Assembly (NCBI GenBank): GCA_027009095.1
Contig: JALVDG010000054.1
Span: 1-15,718, forward strand
Direction: 5' to 3'
DNA length: 15,718 nt
From: Thiotrichaceae bacterium
GTDB lineage: Bacteria; Pseudomonadota; Gammaproteobacteria; Thiotrichales; Thiotrichaceae
The stretch's first letter is position 1; each line of letters opens with the position of its first letter. Below the pieces are notes generated by a model. The model was not told the origin of the DNA, did no database searches, and saw only the letters and a list, made by a program, of their open reading frames with translations. Shown here piece by piece: positions 8,354-15,718 of this stretch. Position numbers and translations under genes: made by a program.

Positions 8354-9596
8354 ATTTGCCTCTTGAAAAGAAAGGAATGAGCGTACTATCTCCACTGATA
8401 GCAAGGAATTCTTCTTCCTTTTCAACAGGTTTATCTGTTTTACTCGCTAAGTGTTCTTTTGAATCATCTACACTCTGCTCTTCAGGAGTATCTAATATTT
8501 GATTCTTTATTTTACGTAAAGTATCTATCGCATACTGGGCATCTTGAACATCATTTTGCAAAGCTGAAAACATCTGTTGAGTATTCTCTAAGGTTGTTGC
8601 AAGTTGATCTATCGATTGACTATTTATTACCTCTAAATGATCACGTATTTGAAGCTTAATATTATGCCCCTCTTCTTCATATCGCCTTAGATTATCAAGA
8701 TGCAAACGACTTTCATTCACATGAGCATCCAATTCTTTACGGGCAATATCAGTAGCCTGAAACACGTTATCAAAACGATCATAGAGTCGTGATTCATAAT
8801 CATCTATATCATCACTAAACTTTTGATATAATTCAGAAGCTGATTCTTTTTGTATATTGAGCTGTTCCAATAAGTCTTGAGACTCTTCAGAGGCTTTGTC
8901 CAAGTTTGCTTTAATTTTTGAAGATAGCTCCTCATTTTCTGACAAAGCTTCTGATTGCTGATGATAACGATCAATCACTTTTTGAGCCAATGTATGAGAT
9001 TTAATTTCTTTTTCGTTCAAAGCATCTAGACCTGACTCTACTCTTGCTAAACCTTCTTCAAGAGTTGATTGCACTTGATGTACAATATTGGCTGTTTCTT
9101 TTAATTGCTCATCCCAGTAGTGTTGTATTTGAGCCATACGCTGATTAACCTCATCTGTCGTTTGCTTTAACTCACTACTACAATCAATCGCATCTTCAAC
9201 CATCTGCTCAATATCTTCAACTTGTACCCAAGCTTGATGTTGCTTTGAGGTAATCGCAGATGTTTTATTTTTAAGCTCCCGAAGCATTTTTTGTGTTTCT
9301 ACTGCATTACTTGCCACTTTTTCAACGAGATTTTCTGCATTTTTCTTGTCTTTCTCTATCTCTTGATAAATTTTCTTAATTGAATCATTTTGCTTTTTCC
9401 CCGACCACTTCCCTATAAACAAGGCAAAAAGAGATAATACAATGGCAGAAGCAATAATACCCGCAACAACCACCTCGAAAATATTAACCAGATTGCTTGA
9501 CTCTTGAGAAACATCTCCTATGGATGCGCTGGCATTGACAGCCAACAAACTACTGATTAAAAAGATTAAACTGCCCTGAAACAATAAACGTTTCAT
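8352..9596 (-). CDS. Membrane-anchored coiled-coil protein of unknown function, 414 aa
   Basis: The ATG at 9596 follows GGGAG at good spacing. Residues 1-24 look like a cleavable signal peptide (positive start, LIFLISSLLAV, then NASA|S). A second hydrophobic segment at about 41-62 (EVVVAGIIASAIVLSLFALFIG) is followed by the basic KWSGKK, predicting an anchor with the C-terminus in the cytoplasm. Residues about 70-375 are Glu/Gln/Leu/Lys-rich with heptad-like spacing and almost no Pro or Gly, that is, a long coiled coil. An acidic low-complexity linker follows, and the protein ends STLIPFFSRGK. The look recalls the stalk of a chemoreceptor or of RmuC-like proteins, but the MCP hairpin tip and the RmuC nuclease domain are both absent. 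It is monocistronic in look. Function unknown; a structural or scaffold role at the inner membrane is inference. Confidence 0.8.
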   Translation of the reverse strand: MKRLLFQGSLIFLISSLLAVNASASIGDVSQESSNLVNIFEVVVAGIIASAIVLSLFALFIGKWSGKKQNDSIKKIYQEIEKDKKNAENLVEKVASNAVETQKMLRELKNKTSAITSKQHQAWVQVEDIEQMVEDAIDCSSELKQTTDEVNQRMAQIQHYWDEQLKETANIVHQVQSTLEEGLARVESGLDALNEKEIKSHTLAQKVIDRYHQQSEALSENEELSSKIKANLDKASEESQDLLEQLNIQKESASELYQKFSDDIDDYESRLYDRFDNVFQATDIARKELDAHVNESRLHLDNLRRYEEEGHNIKLQIRDHLEVINSQSIDQLATTLENTQQMFSALQNDVQDAQYAIDTLRKIKNQILDTPEEQSVDDSKEHLASKTDKPVEKEEEFLAISGDSTLIPFFSRGK

Positions 9597-9966
9597 CTTC
9601 TAACTCCCAATACTTGTGTGTCAGGTATTAAGCCCCATTAGATCACACTATTATTTTTATTCACCTTTTACTTTTACAGCTTGATTGCATAAAAAGAGGA
9701 TATGTATATCTCGCTTAGCCCCTAGTACTCTAACCACGTTATATTGACAGATACAGAACTATTACCTGAACCCGTGACTTCAATGTAGATAACGGGGGAT
9801 AAGATATTGGTTTAATGTAAGCGGATATTTTTAAACCCACAACGAATCAATAGCTTATTCACTGTGCCGTAGTGAAGTCACTGAGTCAGATGTTAGAGAT
9901 ATTCCACACATTACTCTTTATATTATAGTACAGCTATAAGCTGAGTTAATTATTTATGTCAGTTGG
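9597..9966. other. Non-coding stretch between mltA and the coiled-coil gene
   Basis: These 370 nt have no credible gene. They contain the promoter region of the minus-strand coiled-coil gene (no clear -35/-10), the repeat end at 9722-9756, a short hairpin TTCACT/AGTGAA at about 9857-9876, and CAGCT-ATA-AGCTG at 9931-9943. The last two could help end the minus-strand mltA transcript, but neither is followed by a T-run. Confidence 0.5.
9722..9756 (+). repeat. Copy 1 of the CTAG-started 28-35-bp repeat end
   Basis: The sequence starts CTAGTACTCTAACC and continues ACGTTATATTGACAGATACAG. It matches the inverted copy at 12585-12611 with one substitution in the first 27 bases. It shares the last 20 bases with the inverted copy at 11718-11737. 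No partner facing it is found within the next several hundred bases, so it is a solitary end in this gap. Confidence 0.75.
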
Positions 9967-11223
9967 TTATATCGCAGGTATATGCGGAGTGTTTTGTGCA
10001 TTATTTAATGAAACGGTTACCTCTCCATCATACTGTGGCTTATTCAACAGCAAAAATGCCTTACCAAACCCTGTCAAACTATTTGCCGTTTCTCGTGCTG
10101 ACTCTCCTATACCTGTATAAATATCCATACGACCAGGTCCTTTAATCGCATTCCCCCTGTCTTGAGGAAATAGTATCCGCCACTCACTCCCAACTTTTTG
10201 ACCATTACTATTGATAATCGGTACATCAGCAAGAATAACGGATCCAAAAGGAATGTAGTCAGTATCTACTGCAACGGTATGTCCTGCAATAATAGGAGTA
10301 CCCGATGCTGTTCTAACAACATCATCATGTAAAGTAAAATAAATATAACGTGGATTAATATTCAACATACTATCCATTTCACTAGGGTTGCTCTCAAACC
10401 ATTGCTTTATTGCTTCTCGACTAGGACTAGCAGGTAATAGACCTTGATTTTTCATGTGCATTGCAACACTACGAAAGGGTCTTTCGTTACTCCCATCAAA
10501 TTTTAATGATTTTCGCTCACCATTTGCTAATTCTATAATACCAGAACCTTGAATTTGTATATAAAACAATCCTAAAGGATCATTTGTCCAAGCTATTTCA
10601 AGACCTTTATTAGCCAAAGCTCCTGCGGTAATTTGTGTACGAGACAAACGCCGCTGACTCGACATGGGTGAACGATAGATGGGGTAACGATACTCCTCAT
10701 CAGGATATAAGCGAGCACTGATGATAGGAGTATAATACCCTGTAAACTTACTCTTAGTAGCATTAGCACTTGGTAAATCAACTAGGTAAAAATTATCTTT
10801 TAGTGCTTGAGGCGTAAGTTCTTCATTCCAATTTAATAAAGATCTAGCCGTCTGAAGTAGCGTACTATGATGAAAACTAACACCATTTACACTAAGCATT
10901 CGATCTACTCTATTCTCTTGTAAATAATCAATAGAATATTGTAATCCCTGATAAACCTTTTGAGATTGAATAACGGCTGGCTCAGACTGAGCTTCATCAC
11001 TGTAAACACGCGGATAATCAGTATATGCATCTAGCATGCTTAGTGTTTTTTCTCCAGACCAAATTTTGCCCGTATTTTCTATTAATTCAAGATATTCAGA
11101 CTCACTTTGAGACTGCATATCTTCATGCCCATATCGATCTAAGCGATTATAATCTGCATGACTTGGGAACAAGGTTAAACACACACCACAAAACAATAGT
11201 TGTACTAGGCGTTGATCTAACAT
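9967..11223 (-). CDS. mltA: Membrane-bound lytic murein transglycosylase A-like protein (MltA)
   Basis: This 418-aa protein cleaves peptidoglycan glycan strands with 1,6-anhydro product in the periplasm. The MltA barrel region includes FTGYYTP (160-166), RTQITAGAL, and YIQIQGSG (221-228). The 3D domain carries the expected acidic residues: Asp320/Asp322 (AVDTDYIPFGS), Asp355 (PQDRGNAIKGPG) and Asp367 (RMDIYTG). The N-terminus is a signal peptide (LLFCGVCLTLFPSHA|D). Unlike E. coli MltA there is no good lipobox: Cys12 and Cys15 are preceded by Phe and Val. The enzyme may therefore be soluble or use a different anchor. About 90 residues between signal and MltA barrel are unusual, rich in Ser, Glu and Tyr. 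The ATG at 11223 follows AGAGAG. No partner genes adjoin. Confidence 0.9.
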   Translation of the reverse strand: MLDQRLVQLLFCGVCLTLFPSHADYNRLDRYGHEDMQSQSESEYLELIENTGKIWSGEKTLSMLDAYTDYPRVYSDEAQSEPAVIQSQKVYQGLQYSIDYLQENRVDRMLSVNGVSFHHSTLLQTARSLLNWNEELTPQALKDNFYLVDLPSANATKSKFTGYYTPIISARLYPDEEYRYPIYRSPMSSQRRLSRTQITAGALANKGLEIAWTNDPLGLFYIQIQGSGIIELANGERKSLKFDGSNERPFRSVAMHMKNQGLLPASPSREAIKQWFESNPSEMDSMLNINPRYIYFTLHDDVVRTASGTPIIAGHTVAVDTDYIPFGSVILADVPIINSNGQKVGSEWRILFPQDRGNAIKGPGRMDIYTGIGESARETANSLTGFGKAFLLLNKPQYDGEVTVSLNNAQNTPHIPAI

Positions 11224-11640
11224 TTTGACACTCTCTTATTTTTATTTATTATGATCTTTAAAAAACCCTGATTTAAGTTCAATTATTTTAAGCTTGCCAA
11301 AACAGACGATGTTTTCCACTAGAATCGTCACAATTTAGCGTAACTATTACGCCTCACTTCGTGAAAAATAGCGATTGTTTTTTCCGCGCTTCATTCTAAT
11401 CAACTTATCAGGGTTTATTTAAAAGATAGTGTTGGGGGATAGACATATCTTTTAAATTTAGCTTTACACATGATTTATCAAAAGTCCTTAGGGGTTCCAT
11501 CATAATGAACGTAATGGAGCACCTAAAATAAGGTGGATAACTTCATGTCTCGACATTATCTATCATAATATTTTTATAGCCAAGTATAATGTTTGTTTTT
11601 CCGACAGAATGACCTACTAAAACAGGCACTTGAATAAAAT
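11224..11640. other. Non-coding region rich in inverted repeats upstream of mltA
   Basis: No protein gene is seen here. The stretch holds the mltA promoter region (minus) and an unusual set of complementary segments. Seen directly are GACGAT/ATCGTC (11305-11328), GCGTAA-CTA-TTACGC (about 11338-11352), TCAC-TTC-GTGA (11355-11365), the three-arm set at 11253-11457, AGGGGTTCCAT with ATGGAGCACCT (11490-11523; one mismatch counting a G-U pair), CACCT-AAAATA-AGGTG and ATGTC-TC-GACAT. A structured leader or RNA gene would explain this density; AT-rich chance pairing is the alternative. Confidence 0.4.
11253..11457. repeat. Three complementary arms forming two mutually exclusive stems
   Basis: Arm 1 (11254-11279, ATCTTT, A6, CCCTGAT, then AAGTT) is complementary to arm 2 (11402-11427, AACTT, ATCAGGGTTT, ATTTAAAAGAT) with small bulges, over 20 pairs. 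The 3' half of arm 2, ATTTAAAAGATA (11417-11428), is also perfectly complementary to arm 3, TATCTTTTAAAT (11446-11457), with a 17-nt loop. Arms 1 and 3 thus compete for arm 2. This is the logic of attenuators and riboswitches, but no T-run terminator or start codon is clearly controlled by it on either strand. Confidence 0.4.
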
Positions 11641-11668
11641 AAGGCTCACCATATGGCGAGCCTTTTTT
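11585..11668 (+). ncRNA. Possible small RNA of about 70-75 nt ending at a strong terminator
   Basis: A perfect -10 hexamer TATAAT (11585-11590) lies upstream of about 50 nt of unstructured sequence and then the terminator 11641-11668. The predicted transcript starts near 11597. The expected -35 position (about 11562-11567, ATCATA) is poor. No plus-strand protein gene precedes the terminator, so either a small RNA ends here or the terminator serves the minus strand only. Not recognised as any known family. Confidence 0.3.
11641..11668. terminator. Strong bidirectional terminator
   Basis: AAGGCTC (11641-11647) pairs with GAGCCTT (11658-11664), and the loop contains the palindrome CCATATGG. The plus strand continues in six T (11663-11668) and the minus strand continues in TTATTTTATT. 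It can end minus-strand transcription coming from the sulfur-globule-like gene and any plus-strand transcript from 11224-11640. Confidence 0.8.
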
Positions 11669-11684
11669 ATTCAATTAGGTAAAG

Positions 11685-11712
11685 CTAGTACTCCAACCTA
11701 CGTTATATTGAC
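11685..11712 (+). repeat. Copy 2 of the repeat end (left border of the cassette)
   Basis: CTAGTACTCCAACC followed by TACGTTATATTGAC. Compared with the copies at 9722 and 12611 it has one extra T after AACC. It begins 17 nt after the terminator at 11668. Confidence 0.75.
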
Positions 11713-11738
11713 TCGCTGTATCTGTCAATATAACGTAG
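11698..11738. repeat. Perfect 15-bp palindrome formed by two head-to-head repeat ends
   Basis: CTACGTTATATTGAC (11698-11712) and GTCAATATAACGTAG (11724-11738) are perfect inverse copies separated by 11 nt. The right arm belongs to copy 3, which reads outward on the minus strand as TACTCATCAACTACG and shares GACAGATACAG with copy 1. The pair may be a mini-element of about 60 bp (11689-11748). It lies 25 nt after the stop of the sulfur-globule-like gene and would form a hairpin in its 3' transcript. Confidence 0.7.
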
Positions 11739-11762
11739 TTGATGAGTAACAAAACATTTATA

Positions 11763-12329
11763 TTATTTTGTTGTTGCAGCTTCTTGAGCTTCTATACGCT
11801 TAAGCATTTCTTGGGCTTGCTTAATTTGAGCCATTAGAGCAGCCTTCATTTGCGCAGCACTCATTGTCGCCCCCGGCATTGCTGGAGCAAAACCTGCTGT
11901 ACGAGGTACTACAGGAACAAAACCATTCCCATTGAAGTTTTGCCCGGAAGCATTATTTAAATTAGTACCTGATGCGTTAGCTGTTCCATTCCCTGCTGCA
12001 TTTCCTGCACCATTTCCAGAACCTTTTCCATCACCTGCGGCTTTCATGTCACCATTACCCTGCATTTTGGTGTCCATATCCGTTTTTCCAGAACCTTTGA
12101 AGTTGATGCTGAAGTCTACTTCACCGTCTGCATCACCCTTACCAGTCCCCCAACCTTGACCATTTCCAGAGGCGTTCCCCTTTGTTGTTGCATTGCCTTG
12201 CGCAGTACCTGCACTATTTGCCGCAGCATTACCTGCTCCATTGCCATTATTCCAACCGTTAAACCATTCCGCAGAAACTGTTCCAGAAAGTGCAATTAAT
12301 GCCGCAAATGTGATTGTCTGTAATTTCAT
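11763..12329 (-). CDS. Secreted Gly/Asn/Ala-rich low-complexity protein, sulfur-globule-protein-like
   Basis: This 188-aa protein has a clear signal peptide, MKLQTITFAALIALSGTVSA, cleaved before EWFNGWNNGNG. The mature part has repeats of the type GNGAGNAAGN(G/A), G-N-A-S-G and GKGSGNG, a middle segment DADGEVDFSINFKGSGKTD with mixed charge, a Pro-containing stretch near 135-150 (FVPVVPRTAGFAPAMPG), and a C-terminal helix, AAQMKAALMAQIKQAQEML. The Trp/Asn/Gly start and the D-F-x-I-N-F core recall the structural proteins that coat periplasmic sulfur globules in purple and colourless sulfur bacteria (SgpA/B/C, CV1-3). Those are usually shorter and Tyr-rich, so the match is suggestive only. Ribosome site AGG at about 10 nt. 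It lies inside the inverted-repeat interval. A biofilm or envelope structural protein is the alternative. Confidence 0.7.
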   Translation of the reverse strand: MKLQTITFAALIALSGTVSAEWFNGWNNGNGAGNAAANSAGTAQGNATTKGNASGNGQGWGTGKGDADGEVDFSINFKGSGKTDMDTKMQGNGDMKAAGDGKGSGNGAGNAAGNGTANASGTNLNNASGQNFNGNGFVPVVPRTAGFAPAMPGATMSAAQMKAALMAQIKQAQEMLKRIEAQEAATTK

Positions 12330-12584
12330 GATATTTTACCTAGCATTTAAATTTAAATATTATTAATAAGAATATATTGTTTTCAATATATATTAATATA
12401 CTAATATAGATTAACACACACAATCAAGCCTTTCTCTTTAATACGAGGGAATATGAACACTATTCATACAAAACTGAAGTTTTTTGATCTATCATTTTAT
12501 CACTAGTACACCAATAATTTTAAATGACTGGCAGGTATACTTGTACCTTATTGTTTTTTTGAAAATTTTATGACTCAGCAATCC
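12330..12584. promoter_or_regulatory. 5' region of the sulfur-globule-like gene, with AT-rich palindromes
   Basis: Read on the minus strand this is the leader and promoter zone. A perfect palindrome AATATATTG (12371-12379), TTTT, CAATATATT (12384-12392) and a second AT palindrome, ATTTAAATTTAAAT, at about 12345-12358 lie between promoter and start. A weak -35 TTGATT (12427-12422) has TAGTAT (12403-12398) at 18-bp spacing. Such AT-rich dyads may be operator sites or leader hairpins. The rest, up to the repeat end at 12585, holds no gene. Confidence 0.3.
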
Positions 12585-12611
12585 GTCAATATAACGTGGT
12601 TGGAGTACTAG
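12585..12611 (-). repeat. Copy 4 of the repeat end (right border of the cassette)
   Basis: On the minus strand it reads CTAGTACTCCAACC then ACGTTATATTGAC, the inverse of copies 1 and 2. A partial start of the same unit, CTAGTACACCAA, occurs in the opposite direction at 12503-12514, giving a 109-bp interval with inverted ends. Confidence 0.75.
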
Positions 12612-12613
12612 TC

Positions 12614-13402
12614 TTAATCTTCTAAAAACCCCATTATTTTCTGATAAAAATTATCGGCTTGCTCAATATGAGGAAGATGACTTGCCTTTAAAATAGTACA
12701 AATTTCAGCCTGAACAAAGATAGATTGGATTAAAGAACAGTCAGCATCTGTTATATAATGGGAGCACTCTCCACGAACAAAACAAGCCTTCTTAGTAAAA
12801 ATAGCATTAGAAAGAGGAAATGCTGCAATTTTCAAATAGCCTTTTGCTATTTCACTTAAATTACAACGCCACTTATATCCGCCCTCTTTTTTACGTTGTA
12901 AATTTTTAGAGAGAAAAGTACGCTCAGTATCATCTTCAATTAATGTTGCAAAATATTGATCTATTTCTTTGCGAGACTTAAGTGTATCAAGAGGTAGTCT
13001 CATCATTGCCGAAAATATTTTTTGATGCCAAAGAGGATAAGTTTTAGGAGCAATATCAACAACAATTAAACGAGAAACCAAGTCAGGAAAGTTCAGTGCT
13101 AACCACATCGCGACCTTGCCTCCCATCGAATGTCCGAGCAAATCAACCTTGCTTAAATTCTCGTAGTTTAAAATGGCAACAATATCCATTGCCATATTTT
13201 TATAACTCATTCCTTTAAGATGCGGTGAATGCCCGTGATTACGTAAATCGACCGTAATAACCATTCTAGATTTAGAAAATCGCCTTGCTTGACTGCGCCA
13301 ATTATCCATAGAGCCAAGCAAGCCATGTAAAAGAATAAGTGGAGGTTTATTTTTTGTACTACTGTCTGATGAGTAGATTTTATAATGAAGTAGTTCAGGC
13401 AT
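12614..13402 (-). CDS. ybfF: Alpha/beta-hydrolase esterase, YbfF-like
   Basis: The 262-aa enzyme begins with LHYKIY and has the oxyanion HG at 26-27 (LILLHGLLGSMDNWR). The nucleophile elbow is GHSMGG with Ser92, the acid is probably Asp116 (LIVVDIAPKTYP) and the base His242 (ASHLPHIEQ). This order and the early Asp, just after the strand following the nucleophile, match YbfF-type acyl-CoA/ester hydrolases of the cytosol. There is no signal peptide. The gene follows the quinone reductase by 15 nt on the same strand, so the two form an operon, with an AGGGG site about 11 nt before the ATG. The stop codon lies 2 nt from the right border of the repeat-bounded interval, so the transcript tail there was probably changed by the insertion. 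The natural substrate is not evident. Confidence 0.88.
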   Translation of the reverse strand: MPELLHYKIYSSDSSTKNKPPLILLHGLLGSMDNWRSQARRFSKSRMVITVDLRNHGHSPHLKGMSYKNMAMDIVAILNYENLSKVDLLGHSMGGKVAMWLALNFPDLVSRLIVVDIAPKTYPLWHQKIFSAMMRLPLDTLKSRKEIDQYFATLIEDDTERTFLSKNLQRKKEGGYKWRCNLSEIAKGYLKIAAFPLSNAIFTKKACFVRGECSHYITDADCSLIQSIFVQAEICTILKASHLPHIEQADNFYQKIMGFLED

Positions 13403-13418
13403 TGCTTACAAAACCCCT

Positions 13419-14003
13419 CTAATCAGCAAAAGACTCACCCAGTGAGGCTGATTCAGCCAATATATCCATTCGCTCATCGTCAGAAAGGTTAGCAACATCA
13501 TAATAGATGCGATGACTGACATTATTAATACCACAAAAAGATAATGTTCCATCAGTGACAGGACGATGAATAAGCTCTAAAGCATCGCTCTCCACAAAGT
13601 ATTGTTTTGAGCCACCTGCGGTTATAATCACCAGTGCTTTTTTATGCTTTAACAACCCTCTCACACCTTTGTCTGAATACTCAAATGCCAGACCATTTGT
13701 CAACACTAAATCAAACCAACCTTTCAGCATAGCAGGACGATCAAACCACCATAAAGGGTAGATGAATACCAAACCCTCAGCCCAAAGCAGATCTTCTTGC
13801 TCCTTTTTTATACGTTCAGGAATATCCCCTTGCTGCAAATTTGCAAGATCTTCCGCATGTAATACGGGGTCAAAATGATCTTTATACAAATCTTTGACTC
13901 GTACCTCATGCCCTGCCTTTTTTAATCCTGCACTAACATTTTCTAATATTGCATGATTAAAACTAGCAGGATTGGGATGAGTATAAACAATAAGAGTATT
14001 CAT
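13419..14003 (-). CDS. NAD(P)H:quinone oxidoreductase, flavodoxin fold (KefF/YwrO/NQO1-like)
   Basis: This 194-aa protein starts with TLIVYTHPNPASFNHAI, the phosphate-binding loop for FMN or FAD. It continues with the family hallmark YPLWWFDRPAMLKGWFD (82-98), then GLAFEY (104-109) and ITAGGS (127-132), typical of the Flavodoxin_2 family. Members reduce quinones or other electrophiles with two electrons in the cytosol, or act as the ancillary protein of Kef potassium channels. No kef gene is nearby, so I call it a quinone reductase. It is the first gene of an operon with the esterase. The start ATG at 14003 lacks an obvious Shine-Dalgarno. Exact subfamily uncertain. Confidence 0.87.
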   Translation of the reverse strand: MNTLIVYTHPNPASFNHAILENVSAGLKKAGHEVRVKDLYKDHFDPVLHAEDLANLQQGDIPERIKKEQEDLLWAEGLVFIYPLWWFDRPAMLKGWFDLVLTNGLAFEYSDKGVRGLLKHKKALVIITAGGSKQYFVESDALELIHRPVTDGTLSFCGINNVSHRIYYDVANLSDDERMDILAESASLGESFAD

Positions 14004-15493
<1,490 letters not shown>

Positions 15494-15718
15494 AAACCAA
15501 CTAAACTCGAAAGAACAGTTTAGGAATGCATATAAAAAATAAGTTCGACACCAACAACACAGAGTGACTATTTCAGATTGAGTAATCCAAAAACTTAGTT
15601 CAAGCTTTAGAAAAACCTATAATTCTCAACAGATATAGTACCTCTATACAACGATTTTAGGTAGTTCAAGCCAGGACAAGCAAAAGTTAGCGTGTCGAAA
15701 TGCCCTATATACATTCCT

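Larger units (their letters stand above)
11685..12611. mobile_element. Inverted-repeat-bounded 927-bp interval carrying one passenger gene, no transposase
   Basis: The left end reads CTAGTACTCCAACC then TACGTTATATTGAC (11685-11712). The right end is its inverse, GTCAATATAACGTGG then TTGGAGTACTAG (12585-12611), differing by one extra base in the left copy. CTAG at the two outer borders could be a 4-bp target duplication; the palindromic tetramer fits the NTAN/YTAR type duplications I recall for IS5/IS427-like and IS701-like elements. Inside lies only the minus-strand 188-aa secreted protein gene. The right border lies 2 nt from the stop codon of the esterase gene, as expected for an insertion tolerated just after a gene. 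Without a transposase it would be non-autonomous (a mobile insertion cassette) or simply two nearby repeat copies flanking a resident gene. I cannot tell which. Confidence 0.45.

Noticed and set aside
11932..12159. 75-codon plus-strand frame, Pro/Phe-rich
   Set aside because: It is the antisense shadow of the Gly/Asn/Ala repeats of the secreted protein gene.
12371..12392. AT-rich palindrome as a replication or attachment site
   Set aside because: It is a single dyad in a promoter leader without iterons, DnaA boxes or a recombinase gene; kept only as a leader dyad.
15700..15718. ATG at 15700 as the start of mreC
   Set aside because: Only six codons are visible, there is no ribosome site, and the residues MPYIHS do not identify the protein.

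Overview
The window is a low-GC (AT-rich by eye) chromosomal stretch of a Gram-negative bacterium, most likely a gammaproteobacterium. Housekeeping genes support this: a long-form IspG of the beta/gamma type, a YadG/YadH-like ABC-2 exporter, YjbQ, an Atm1-type half ABC exporter, MltA, a YbfF-like esterase and MreB. A secreted Gly/Asn/Ala-rich protein at 11763-12329 resembles sulfur globule proteins. That, with the low GC, would fit a sulfur oxidiser of the Thiotrichales/Beggiatoa kind, but this lineage guess is inference only.

Layout. Positions 1-2244 (+) hold the tail of an EamA/DMT permease, a 58-aa LptM-like lipoprotein missed by length filters, and an overlapping ABC-2 ATPase/permease pair. 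Positions 2352-2771 (-) hold yjbQ, which converges on the permease across a shared terminator. Positions 2839-4817 (+) hold an unknown lipoprotein and ispG. A GT4 glycosyltransferase (-) ends against ispG and is divergent from an Atm1-like exporter (+, 6119-7900). The gap 7901-8351 has no protein gene. It holds a terminator-like hairpin, then a compact structured RNA candidate whose stem-loops present GGA in their loops and which ends in a strong terminator, the layout of Csr/Rsm-type sponge RNAs. A secreted or membrane-anchored coiled-coil protein of unknown role (-, 8352-9596) and mltA (-, 9967-11223) follow.

Positions 11224-11762 are a long non-coding stretch rich in inverted repeats, with a strong terminator at 11641-11668 and a possible small RNA. 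Immediately after it begins a 927-bp interval (11685-12611) bounded by near-perfect inverted repeats, each starting with CTAG. Its only gene is the sulfur-globule-like protein, and no transposase is present. More copies of the end sequence lie at 9722-9756 and, inverted, at 11724-11748. I read this as a non-autonomous mobile cassette or a repeat cluster; it sits 2 nt after the stop codon of the esterase gene. Then come a two-gene minus-strand operon (flavodoxin-fold quinone reductase, then esterase), a 443-nt divergent intergenic region with dyads, and mreB (+). At least 225 nt follow mreB with no recognisable mreC start.

The points most worth a second look are the GGA-loop RNA at about 8217-8353, the inverted-repeat cassette carrying the sulfur-globule-like gene, and the three mutually exclusive complementary arms at 11253-11457. 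No tRNA, rRNA, CRISPR array, transposase or complete insertion sequence was seen.
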